DNA of 64,000 nucleotides from Nitrospirillum iridis (GTDB lineage Bacteria; Pseudomonadota; Alphaproteobacteria; Azospirillales; Azospirillaceae), in contig NZ_JACIIZ010000001.1 in assembly GCF_014205765.1 (NCBI RefSeq), forward strand, positions 587,907 to 651,906, in the 5' to 3' direction. Shown here piece after piece: positions 24,956-33,054 of the stretch (position 1 is its first letter; every line of letters starts with the position of its first letter). A model generated the notes under the pieces. That model did not search any database. It was not told where the DNA came from and worked only from the letters and a program-made list of their open reading frames with translations. Made by a program: the position numbers and the translations under genes.

Positions 24956-25972
24956 GTGATTCAGAAGAACTGGCAGACCCTGGAAAAGCCCAGCAAGCTC
25001 GACGTGAACGTCGGTGCCGATCCGCGCCGCGAGGCCACGATCGTTGCCGGCCCGCTGGAGCGTGGCTTTGGCCTGACCCTGGGCAACGCCCTGCGCCGCG
25101 TCCTGCTGTCGTCCCTGCAGGGGGCGGCGGTCACCGCCATCCACATCGATGGCGTCCTGCATGAATTCTCCTCCATCCCCGGCGTCCGTGAGGACGTGAC
25201 CGACATCGTTCTGAACATCAAGAACATGGGTCTGAAGATGGAGGGCGAGGGCCCGAAGCGGCTGCGCCTGCGCGCCGAGGGGCCCAAGGAAGTCACCGCC
25301 GGCATGATCGAGGTGACGGGCGACATCGAAGTGATGGACCCGGACCTGGTGATCTGCACCCTGGACGCCGGTGCCCGCCTGAACATGGAACTGACGGTCG
25401 AGAAGGGCAAGGGGTACATCCCCGCCAGCCAGAACCGTCCGGAAGACGCGCCCATCGGCCTGATTCCGATCGACGCCCTGTACAGCCCCATCCGCAAGGT
25501 GGCGTACAAGGTGGAGAACACCCGTCTGGGCCAGCGCACCGACTATGACAAGCTGTCGCTGTCGATCGAGACCAACGGCGCCGTGACGCCTGAGGATGCC
25601 GTGGCCATCGCCGCCCGCATCCTGCAGGACCAGCTGCAGCTGTTCATCAACTTCGAGGAGCCGCAGGCCGTCACCGCGTCGGAGAAGTCCGACGAGGTGC
25701 CGTTCAACAAGAACCTGCTGCGCAAGGTGGACGAGCTGGAACTGTCGGTCCGTTCGGCCAACTGCCTGAAGAACGACAACATCGTCTACATCGGCGACCT
25801 GGTGCAGAAGACGGAGGCGGAAATGCTCCGCACCCCGAACTTCGGCCGCAAGTCGCTGAACGAGATCAAGGAAGTGCTGTCCCAGATGGGCCTGCACCTC
25901 GGCATGGAAATCCCGAACTGGCCGCCTGAGAACATCGAGGACCTGGCCAAGCGTCTGGAAGAGCCGTACTGA
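24956..25972 (+). CDS. rpoA: RNA polymerase alpha subunit
   Basis: The 338-residue protein starts at a GTG at 24956 ([15 protein letters not shown]). The N-terminal dimerisation and assembly domain has the [17 protein letters not shown] signature. A linker leads to the C-terminal DNA-contacting domain, which ends with [19 protein letters not shown] and [14 protein letters not shown]. It is followed by a GC-rich imperfect hairpin around 25990-26030 before rplQ. Confidence 0.98.
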   Translation: MIQKNWQTLEKPSKLDVNVGADPRREATIVAGPLERGFGLTLGNALRRVLLSSLQGAAVTAIHIDGVLHEFSSIPGVREDVTDIVLNIKNMGLKMEGEGPKRLRLRAEGPKEVTAGMIEVTGDIEVMDPDLVICTLDAGARLNMELTVEKGKGYIPASQNRPEDAPIGLIPIDALYSPIRKVAYKVENTRLGQRTDYDKLSLSIETNGAVTPEDAVAIAARILQDQLQLFINFEEPQAVTASEKSDEVPFNKNLLRKVDELELSVRSANCLKNDNIVYIGDLVQKTEAEMLRTPNFGRKSLNEIKEVLSQMGLHLGMEIPNWPPENIEDLAKRLEEPY

Positions 25973-26158
25973 TCTCAGGTTTATGAGTTTCCCGCCCCTC
26001 GGCATCACGCCGGGGCGCGGGATTTCAGGGCATAGGGCCCACCCCCGCCGTACCGTCCGGCGCCCCTCCAGGATGCAAGTCCGAGGGGGCAAAGGCGGGC
26101 GCCACGGGGTTCGTCATCGGTGTCGGCATCCGACACCCGGACATGAAGGAGAAGCACC

Positions 26159-26581
26159 ATGCGTCACGGCGTTTCCGGACGTAAGTTCAGCAAGACCTCT
26201 ACCCACCGTCTGGCCATGTTCTCCAACATGGCCAATGCCCTGATCAAGCATGAGCAGATCAAGACGACCCTGCCGAAGGCCAAGGACCTGCGGCCGATCG
26301 TCGAGAAGCTGATCACGCTGGGCAAGAAGGGTGGCCTCGCCAACCGCCGCCTGGCGTTCGCCGAGCTGCGCGACAACGTCATGGTCGACAAGCTGTTCAC
26401 CACGATCGCCGAGCGTTACAAGGACCGTCAGGGTGGCTACACCCGCGTTCTGAAGGCCGGCTTCCGCTACGGTGACATGGCCGCCATGGCCGTCATCGAG
26501 CTGGTGGATCGTGACGTTTCCGCCAAGGGCCAGGACAGCGGTCCGGTCCAGGTGGTCGAGGGCGAGGAAGAGGCGGCCTGA
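26159..26581 (+). CDS. rplQ: 50S ribosomal protein L17
   Basis: The 140-residue protein starts [20 protein letters not shown]. An acidic tail (VVEGEEEAA) extends beyond the E. coli length. It is preceded by AAGGAGAAG and followed by a strong terminator closing the superoperon. Confidence 0.97.
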   Translation: MRHGVSGRKFSKTSTHRLAMFSNMANALIKHEQIKTTLPKAKDLRPIVEKLITLGKKGGLANRRLAFAELRDNVMVDKLFTTIAERYKDRQGGYTRVLKAGFRYGDMAAMAVIELVDRDVSAKGQDSGPVQVVEGEEEAA

Positions 26582-26614
26582 GCTTAGGCTGTTTCGGTTC
26601 CGGAAAAGTGGGAG

Positions 26615-26647
26615 GGGGCGGATCCGCGAGGGTCCGCCCCTTTTCTT
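26615..26647 (+). terminator. Intrinsic terminator after rplQ
   Basis: An 11-base stem (26615-26625 with 26630-26640, one G-U pair) has a GCGA tetraloop and is followed by TTTTCTT. It ends the alpha operon. Confidence 0.88.
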
Positions 26648-26837
26648 ATGGTCGCGGCGGCCGTTCGTTGGCCATCCGGCGCGACCATGGGCACGGGTAT
26701 GACCGTGTAAGGATACAGGGCCGAGGACCGTTCCCCGTTTTCGGATCTCGACGGGCGGGGGCCAAATCGCGCATCCTGCGGCCCGTCCATCGCCGGTACG
26801 GTTGGCGCACCGGCATGACGGACAGGAGGATGAAACC

Positions 26838-27089
26838 GTGCGTATCTTGGGGATGAAGGCTGCGGCGGCGATGCTGTTGCTGGTGGGCATGTCGGGCTGC
26901 ATGGCGTTGCCGTCGCAACGCGAGGGCAAGCTGGATAGCCACGCGGCCTGCGTGGCCCGCTGCAACCGCGACAGCCAGGTCTGCGGCGACACCAAGGCGG
27001 GGCAGAGCGACCATACGCCCGAGCTGAACAACGGCATGTGCCAGCGCGACTTAAAATCCTGCCTGAACCGTTGCGGCGACCCGGGCTGA
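26838..27089 (+). CDS. Small cysteine-rich lipoprotein, function unknown
   Basis: Starting at the GTG at 26838, eight bases after AGGAGG, the product is 83 residues. An N-terminal hydrophobic stretch AAAAMLLLVGMSGC ends in a lipobox-like MSGC, so lipidation at that cysteine (about residue 21) is likely. The mature part has six more cysteines arranged as CVARC, VC, MC, SC and RC, suggesting disulphides in the periplasm. An upstream in-frame start would add 12 residues without a ribosome-binding site. No family is recognised. It precedes the Do-type protease on the same strand. Confidence 0.65.
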   Translation: MRILGMKAAAAMLLLVGMSGCMALPSQREGKLDSHAACVARCNRDSQVCGDTKAGQSDHTPELNNGMCQRDLKSCLNRCGDPG

Positions 27090-27143
27090 ACCCTATCTCA
27101 GCCCAGACCCCCTTCGTTTCGATCAGACGCAGAGTTGTCTCCC

Positions 27144-28607
27144 GTGAAGCTTGCTCCCCTGTTCCGGCCCATGGCCGGCCGCCGCGTCCTCTCCCGCGTC
27201 GCTTACGCGGCCGTCGCCGCCGGGCTGGCCCTTTCGCCCCTGGCGGCTTCCGCCCAGACCCAGCAGGCGGCGCCCCAGCAGGTGCCCCAAAGCCGGGAAC
27301 AGATCACGCTCAGCTACGCGCCGCTGGTGAAGCGGGCGGCGCCGGCGGTGGTCAACATCTACAGCCGCCGGGTGGTCAAGCAACGCGCGTCCCCCTTCAT
27401 GGAGGACCCGTTCTTCCGGCAGTTCTTCGGTGACGCCTTTCGCGGTGTCCCGCGCGAGCGGGTGGAGTCCTCCCTCGGTTCAGGCGTCATCGTCCGTCCC
27501 GACGGCCTGATCGTCACCAACGATCACGTCATCAAGGATGCCGACCAGATCACCGTGGTGCTGGCCGACCGGCGGGAGTTCCCGGCCAAGGTGATGAGCG
27601 CCGATGAGAAGGTCGACCTGGCGGTGCTGCGCATCGACACCAAGGGTGAGAAGCTGCCGACCTTGGATCTGGGCGACAGCGATACGATACAGGTGGGCGA
27701 TCTGGTCCTGGCCATCGGCAACCCGTTTGGTGTGGGCCAGACGGTGACCAGCGGCATCGTCTCGGCGCTCGCCCGCACCGGTGTCGGCGTCTCCGATTTC
27801 AACTTCTTCATCCAGACCGACGCCGCCATCAACCCCGGCAATTCCGGCGGCGCGCTGATCACCATGGACGGCAAGCTGGCCGGCATCAATTCAGCCATCT
27901 ATTCGCGCAGTGGCGGCTCGGTCGGTATCGGCTTCGCCATCCCGGCGGACATGGTGCGCTCCGTCGTGACGGCTGTGGAAAGCGGCGGCAAGCTGGTGCG
28001 GCCCTGGATGGGCGCCAGCGGTCAGCCGGTGACCCAGGAACTGGCCACCAACCTGGGCCTGCCCCGGCCGCAGGGCGTGCTGATCAACCAGCTGAATCCC
28101 AAAGGGCCATTGGAACAGGCCGGCGTGAAGGTGGGGGATGTGGTGACGGCTGTGAACGGCCATCTGGTCGATGATCCGGAAAGCCTGCGCTACCGCATCG
28201 CCCTGCTGCCCGTGGGCGGCACCGCCACCCTTACGCTGGTCCGCAAGGGGGCCGAGACCAAGCTGCCGGTGAAGCTGATGGGGCCTCCGGAGGATCCGCC
28301 CCGGGACGAGGCGACGTTGCAGGGCCGCCAGCCCTTCGCCGGCACCACTGTCGCCAACATCAATCCGGCGCTCGCCGAGGAGGTGGGCTACGCCGGCACG
28401 TCGGACGGTGTCATCGTGCTGAAGGTGCAGCCCGGCACCACCGCCCAGGCCCTGGGCTTCCAGCCAGGCGATGTGGTGGTGAAGGTCAACGGCCAGCCCA
28501 TCACCCGGGTGGCCGACCTGAAGCGGGTGGTGGACCAGCCGCAGCGCCGCTGGGACCTGGCCGTCCGCCGGGGCGATCAGGTGCTGACGCTGAGCGTCGG
28601 GGGCTGA
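27144..28607 (+). CDS. Do/HtrA-type periplasmic serine protease
   Basis: This is a trypsin-like protease of the DegP/DegQ group, which degrades or refolds damaged envelope proteins. From the GTG at 27144 the protein is about 487 residues with a signal peptide ending near LAASAQT. The catalytic triad is visible: His in VTNDHVIKDA (about 127), Asp in KVDLAVLRID (about 157) and Ser in NPGNSGGAL (about 234). Two PDZ domains follow (about 275-360 and 385-485). Other possible starts are TTG at 27135 and ATG at 27171. An imperfect hairpin lies about 30 bases after the stop, without a T run. Confidence 0.92.
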   Translation: MKLAPLFRPMAGRRVLSRVAYAAVAAGLALSPLAASAQTQQAAPQQVPQSREQITLSYAPLVKRAAPAVVNIYSRRVVKQRASPFMEDPFFRQFFGDAFRGVPRERVESSLGSGVIVRPDGLIVTNDHVIKDADQITVVLADRREFPAKVMSADEKVDLAVLRIDTKGEKLPTLDLGDSDTIQVGDLVLAIGNPFGVGQTVTSGIVSALARTGVGVSDFNFFIQTDAAINPGNSGGALITMDGKLAGINSAIYSRSGGSVGIGFAIPADMVRSVVTAVESGGKLVRPWMGASGQPVTQELATNLGLPRPQGVLINQLNPKGPLEQAGVKVGDVVTAVNGHLVDDPESLRYRIALLPVGGTATLTLVRKGAETKLPVKLMGPPEDPPRDEATLQGRQPFAGTTVANINPALAEEVGYAGTSDGVIVLKVQPGTTAQALGFQPGDVVVKVNGQPITRVADLKRVVDQPQRRWDLAVRRGDQVLTLSVGG

Positions 28608-28812
28608 TGGTCGGTCCGCACCATGAAGTGGAGTGTCACCCCCTTCCTGCGCCGGCGGAAGGGTGATTGCGTGCACGTTCAGGCTAATGAGTTGGGGGCT
28701 CGTTCATCCCAAGTTGATTGGAGTGTACGGGTTAATTTGCTTTTGGTACATACAGGGTGGCGCCTGCAGCCTGTCTACTTATCTATGATTCTCTTGGAAA
28801 TCGGGGTGGGGA

Positions 28813-30081
28813 ATGATATCAGAAAAAGTGATCAAAAGATCGGCGGATATTCGTAAGTCTTTTGTTGGGTCAACGCCATTCAAGCACGTCTGCATCGATG
28901 AATTTTTTACCGATGAAGCTGCCGAGTCCCTGCTTAGGGACTTTCCCTCTTTTGACCCCTCTAAGGCTATTGATGAATATGGGAACGTTGGGCGGAAGGC
29001 TGTTCATACTCGGCTAGCGGACATTAGTCCATTTTATGCCGGAATTTATAGCTATTTGCTGTCTGCGGAATTTCTCGACACGATGTCCGCTATCACGGGT
29101 ATCGAAAACCTGATAGCGGATCCGACGATGTTCGGCGGCGGTACCCACGAGAACTTGCACGGGCAGGAGCTGGATCCGCACATTGATTTCAACGCCATCG
29201 CCGTGGGTGATGGCGTTGTCCATAGACGTGCAAATCTGCTTCTGTACCTGAATAAGGATTGGAATGACGATTGGGGCGGGGCGATCGAGCTTCATTCCAA
29301 TCCGCGGGATCCTGATAATAATCAGATTAACGCGTTTTCCCCTATTTTTAACCGTGCTGTAATCTTTGAAACCAATGAGATAAGCTGGCACGGTTTCCCC
29401 AGGATCAACCTGCCCGAAGCAAGCCAGCGTAATAATAGCCGTAAATGCCTTTCGGTGTATTTATACACAAAGGAACGGCCTGCGCATGAAATTGCGGGAA
29501 ATCATGGTACATTCTATGTGCAAAGGCCGCTCTCGAAACGTTTTGTGGAGGGGTATACTCTAACATCAAAAGATGTCGTGGAGATTAAGTCTGCGGTTCG
29601 GCAGCGTGATAACTATATTGAGCTCTATCAGAAAGCCGAGGAGGTTACGGGGCGGCGCATCAGTGGGCTTGAGAGGAATTTCCTTGAACTTCTTTCTCGG
29701 ATTAAGCTGCCAATTGTCGGCTTTGCAAAGCAGGTAGGCAAGGCAGTTGGTGCGGTCTATCACGATGACTGGGTGGGGAATCAGTTTTCGGTGGAGCTGG
29801 AGGCTTTGGCGCCATTGTCCTTGTTGTCCATCGGAGGCTATATAACGCCGAATTCTCCTATAGGTCCCCGTAATTTTACGATTACTGTTGATGGGAAGGC
29901 CTACTCTCACACGGTGGACAAAAACGAATCTTTCGTCCTTGAAATGCCTTTGGCTATTGGCGCGGGGTCGCGTTTCAAGGTTGAACTGGCCTGTGATGTC
30001 AACTTCGTGCCCAAGGAATTGCACGGAACGGATGATGAGCGCCGGCTGGCTTATCTCTTGAATGAAATTCGTCTCCTCTAA
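28813..30081 (+). CDS. 2-oxoglutarate/Fe(II)-dependent oxygenase-like protein with C-terminal extension
   Basis: The 422-residue protein has a prolyl-4-hydroxylase-like double-stranded beta helix. The HID iron motif lies near residues 123-125, WHGFP supplies the distal histidine near 192, and RKCLSVYLY would supply the 2-oxoglutarate-binding arginine near 210. The last ~190 residues contain an SVELEALAPLSLLSI segment that looks like a separate beta-sandwich of unknown role. Such oxygenases often sit in polysaccharide or glycoprotein loci. Base composition and codon use are distinctly AT-richer than all neighbours (ATT, TTT, GAT, AAT frequent), pointing to acquisition by transfer. No signal peptide is seen. 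The substrate is unknown. Confidence 0.8.
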   Translation: MISEKVIKRSADIRKSFVGSTPFKHVCIDEFFTDEAAESLLRDFPSFDPSKAIDEYGNVGRKAVHTRLADISPFYAGIYSYLLSAEFLDTMSAITGIENLIADPTMFGGGTHENLHGQELDPHIDFNAIAVGDGVVHRRANLLLYLNKDWNDDWGGAIELHSNPRDPDNNQINAFSPIFNRAVIFETNEISWHGFPRINLPEASQRNNSRKCLSVYLYTKERPAHEIAGNHGTFYVQRPLSKRFVEGYTLTSKDVVEIKSAVRQRDNYIELYQKAEEVTGRRISGLERNFLELLSRIKLPIVGFAKQVGKAVGAVYHDDWVGNQFSVELEALAPLSLLSIGGYITPNSPIGPRNFTITVDGKAYSHTVDKNESFVLEMPLAIGAGSRFKVELACDVNFVPKELHGTDDERRLAYLLNEIRLL

Positions 30082-30130
30082 GAGGCTTGGGCAGCGGCAC
30101 CGGGTGGATCAAGTCCTTTGATCGCATCTG

Positions 30131-30382
30131 GTGCCTGCTGGTCATATCCTCCACGTCGTCCATCAACCTCCCCAATTGCTTCTATGGTTGTTCATTGCAT
30201 CTGTGCTGGCTGCAGGGGCGGACCGATTTGGACACGGGCGGCTCGGCAGGGTGCGGAATGTGTGCATCGGCCTATCTGAAGGCATTCATCGGAAAGCTTT
30301 GGGCCCTCCTGGTGCGGCCCAACTATTAAGAGAACGTCGGAAACAGGGGGCTCGCGATCGCCGCCCAGGCGCGTCGGGATAA
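30131..30382 (+). pseudogene. Possible remnant of a carbohydrate-locus gene
   Basis: A short open frame starting with GTG reads QPPQLLLWLFIASVLAAGAD and then RFGHGRLGRVRNVCIGLSEG, which resembles the hydrophobic and basic C-terminal end of some family 2 glycosyltransferases. No start signal or full domain is present. If real, it is a decayed 3' fragment next to the transferred oxygenase gene. The rest of the 30082-30645 gap holds a dispersed repeat and nothing else I recognise. Confidence 0.2.
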
Positions 30383-30384
30383 AT

Positions 30385-30515
30385 CCCTTAAAGGCGGAAT
30401 CGCTTCTGGTTGTTCCAACCGGATCGCCGTCGGATTCGGCGAACGAGCGTAGTCTGCCGCTTATTCGTGCGCCTTTGGGCGTTGAGCTGCTCGCGGACTG
30501 ACTCGGCTATAGACC
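30385..30515 (-). repeat. Dispersed palindromic repeat, family 1, copy A (interrupted)
   Basis: Read on the minus strand, 30512-30470 matches copy C almost base for base (CTATAG, GAGTC, CCGCGAGCAGCT, CGCCCAAAGGCG). The other arm, GCGATTCCGCCTTT (30403-30390), lies about 65 bases further on. Copies B and C have only a few bases between the arms, so copy A carries an insertion. Confidence 0.7.
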
Positions 30516-30645
30516 ACTCTGCCTGAGAGACTGCAGAAGTGGCTAGCGGCGGCCCAGTCAAAAGGACCATGCCAAGCGCCTCGCCGGTCTGGCATGGTGT
30601 TCCGGGTTTGTATCCCGATGGGTCGTTTATCCTGGATAGGGCGTC

Positions 30646-31998
30646 ATGGCGGTGAAGAGCGGATCGGGTTCCCTGTTCGAGGCGGAGGCGCCGCGCCCCC
30701 TGGCGGACCGGCTGCGGCCCACGGTCTTGGACCAGGTGGTGGGGCAGGAGCATCTGCTGGGCCCCAAGGGTCCCATCGGCCGCATGGTGGCGGCCCATCG
30801 CCTCAGTTCCATGGTGCTGTGGGGGCCGCCGGGGTGTGGCAAGACCACCATCGCCCGGCTGCTGGCCCAGGCCACGACGCTGGCGTTCGAGCCCCTGTCC
30901 GCTGTGTTCTCCGGCGTGGCCGACCTGCGCAAGGTGTTCGAGGCGGCCCGGCAGCGGCGGCAGGCGGGCCAGGGCACCCTGCTGTTCATCGATGAGATCC
31001 ACCGCTTCAACCGCTCGCAGCAGGACGGCTTCCTTCCCTATGTCGAGGACGGCACCGTCACCCTGGTGGGGGCGACGACGGAGAACCCGTCGTTCGAGCT
31101 GAACGCCGCATTGCTGTCCCGGGCCCAGGTCTTCGTCCTGAACCGCTTAGGCGAGGAGGCGCTGGAGAAGCTCATCGCCCGGGCGGAGGCGGAGGAGGGC
31201 CGGCCCCTGCCATTGACGGAGGACGCGCGGGCGGCGCTGAAGGCCATGGCGGACGGTGATGGCCGTTATTTCCTGAACCTGGTGGAGGAAATCTTCGCCG
31301 TGGTGCCGGAGCGGCCGGGGGGCGACGTCGAGCCGCTGGACACCAACGCCCTGACCGTGGCGGTGCAGCGGCGCATGCCGCTCTACGACAAGGCGCAGGA
31401 GGGGCACTACAACCTGATCAGCGCGCTCCACAAGTCGCTGCGCGGGTCCGATACCGACGCCGCGCTCTACTGGTATTCCCGCATGCTGGCGGGCGGTGAG
31501 GACCCGCGCTATATCGCCCGCCGCCTGGTGCGTTTCGCCAGCGAGGATATCGGCATGGCCGACCCCCAGGCCCTGGTCCAGGCCCTGGCCTCCTTGGACG
31601 CGTATGAGCGGCTGGGCAGCCCGGAGGGGGAACTGGCCATCGCCCAGTGTGTCATCTATCTGGGCACGGCGCCCAAATCCAACGCCGCCTACATGGCCAT
31701 CAAGCAGGCCCAGCGGGCGGCCAAGGAGACCGGCAGCCTGATGCCGCCCAAGCACATCCTGAACGCGCCCACCCGCCTGATGAAGGAACTGGGTTACGGC
31801 AAGGGCTATAACTACGACCACGACACGGCGGATGGCTTCTCCGGCCAGAACTATTTCCCCGACGGCATGGCCCGGCGGGAGTTCTACCAGCCGGTGGAGC
31901 GTGGCTTTGAACGCGACATCAAGAAGCGCCAGGAGTACTGGGCCAAGCTGCGCCAGCGGGCGGCTGGAGGCGAAGGGGGCGAGGGCGGTGAAGGTTAG
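30646..31998 (+). CDS. rarA: Replication-associated recombination protein RarA/MgsA
   Basis: This 450-residue AAA+ ATPase acts at stalled replication forks and is related to clamp loaders. Walker A GPPGCGKTT is near residue 60, Walker B LLFIDEIHRF near 112 and the sensor/arginine region GATTENPSFELNAALLSR follows. The C-terminal tetramerisation domain with KAQRAAKETGSLMPPKHILN-like sequence is present, followed by a Gly/Glu-rich tail (GGEGGEGGEG). Its stop codon overlaps the stop codon of the convergent downstream gene. Confidence 0.96.
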   Translation: MAVKSGSGSLFEAEAPRPLADRLRPTVLDQVVGQEHLLGPKGPIGRMVAAHRLSSMVLWGPPGCGKTTIARLLAQATTLAFEPLSAVFSGVADLRKVFEAARQRRQAGQGTLLFIDEIHRFNRSQQDGFLPYVEDGTVTLVGATTENPSFELNAALLSRAQVFVLNRLGEEALEKLIARAEAEEGRPLPLTEDARAALKAMADGDGRYFLNLVEEIFAVVPERPGGDVEPLDTNALTVAVQRRMPLYDKAQEGHYNLISALHKSLRGSDTDAALYWYSRMLAGGEDPRYIARRLVRFASEDIGMADPQALVQALASLDAYERLGSPEGELAIAQCVIYLGTAPKSNAAYMAIKQAQRAAKETGSLMPPKHILNAPTRLMKELGYGKGYNYDHDTADGFSGQNYFPDGMARREFYQPVERGFERDIKKRQEYWAKLRQRAAGGEGGEGGEG

Positions 31999-32969
31999 GC
32001 GCCCACGCCATCCCACCATTTCAGCACGCGCAACGCCCGCAAGGTCACCCAGGGCGAGGGCTTGCCCGGGCCTTCATTGACGTCGAACCACACCCGCCCC
32101 CGGAGCGCCCAGTCCAGGGGCCAGGTGCCATCCTCCCGCCGTTTGGCGCGCAGGAGCCCGATGGCCTCGGCCAGACGGGGGTCGGGGCGGGCGCCGGTCA
32201 ACCGGGCCGCGGCGCGGAAATAGTCCAGCGCGCGCAGGATGTCGTAGCGCCAGCGGTTGGGGTGCAACAAATCCAGGAACCGCGCATCGGCCGCCCCGCC
32301 GGTGCTGAGGCGGCGGAAGAGGTGGCGCGCCAGCAGGTATTCCTCGCCGGTCCGTCGCGCCCCCCGCGATGCGGCCGTGCCGCCGCTGGCCCGCTCATAT
32401 TCCAGCAGCCCTTCCAGGACGTTGAGGGTGGTGGCGAAGGAGGAACAGGCGGAACCGCTGGCGCGCTCACAATTCCATCCGCCGTCCCCCTGCCGTTCCC
32501 CCACCAGCCGCTCGACTAGGGGGGCGACATCAACGCCGAAATAGGCGCCGTCGGCCACGGTGCGACCGTTGATGCACTCCTCCACCTCGCCCTGCCAGAA
32601 GGGTTGACCGCCCTCGTCCCAGCGGGAATGGGCGCCGACCTGCGCCACGGTGCGCCGGGCGCGATCGGAGGCGGGGTCCAGGCCGAACTCCCTCAATTGG
32701 GACAGGGAAAAGCAGGTGGCGGTCCAGGGCTGGCCGTGCTGATGCCATTCCAGCGGAGTGAAATCGGCGGGGAAGAAGGCGCCGCCGGCCCACTGGCCAT
32801 CGGCGTCCTGGCAGGCCAGCAGCCGGGCGCCCCAGCCCTCCGTCTCCACCTTGGCGCGCTCCGCCGCCCATTCCGACTCCGGCGCGTCCAGCAGGTCGCG
32901 CATCACCTGCCAGCGGATGGCCGGATCGGTCTGGAGCAGCCAGTCGATCACGGGGTCGGGGTGGGGCAT
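31995..32969 (-). CDS. Terpenoid-cyclase/prenyltransferase-like alpha-alpha toroid protein
   Basis: From the ATG at 32969, which follows GGAGATGAGG, the product is 324 residues without a signal peptide. Repeated segments of the type ACQDADGQWAGG, RQGDGGWNCE and RREDGTWPLDW are QW-like repeats of the squalene cyclase/prenyltransferase toroid fold. The DxDD catalytic motif of cyclases is not visible, so enzyme activity is doubtful. The open frame reaches further upstream but that part reads as low-complexity shadow. The TAA overlaps the TAG of rarA by two bases on the opposite strand. Confidence 0.75.
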   Translation of the reverse strand: MPHPDPVIDWLLQTDPAIRWQVMRDLLDAPESEWAAERAKVETEGWGARLLACQDADGQWAGGAFFPADFTPLEWHQHGQPWTATCFSLSQLREFGLDPASDRARRTVAQVGAHSRWDEGGQPFWQGEVEECINGRTVADGAYFGVDVAPLVERLVGERQGDGGWNCERASGSACSSFATTLNVLEGLLEYERASGGTAASRGARRTGEEYLLARHLFRRLSTGGAADARFLDLLHPNRWRYDILRALDYFRAAARLTGARPDPRLAEAIGLLRAKRREDGTWPLDWALRGRVWFDVNEGPGKPSPWVTLRALRVLKWWDGVGA

Positions 32970-33054
32970 GGACGACCTCATCTCCGCTGCGGCAGGGGGC
33001 CGGGCCAGAGTGCCGCAAACGGCCACCTTTGAAAACCGCCACCCGTGTGGGGAT

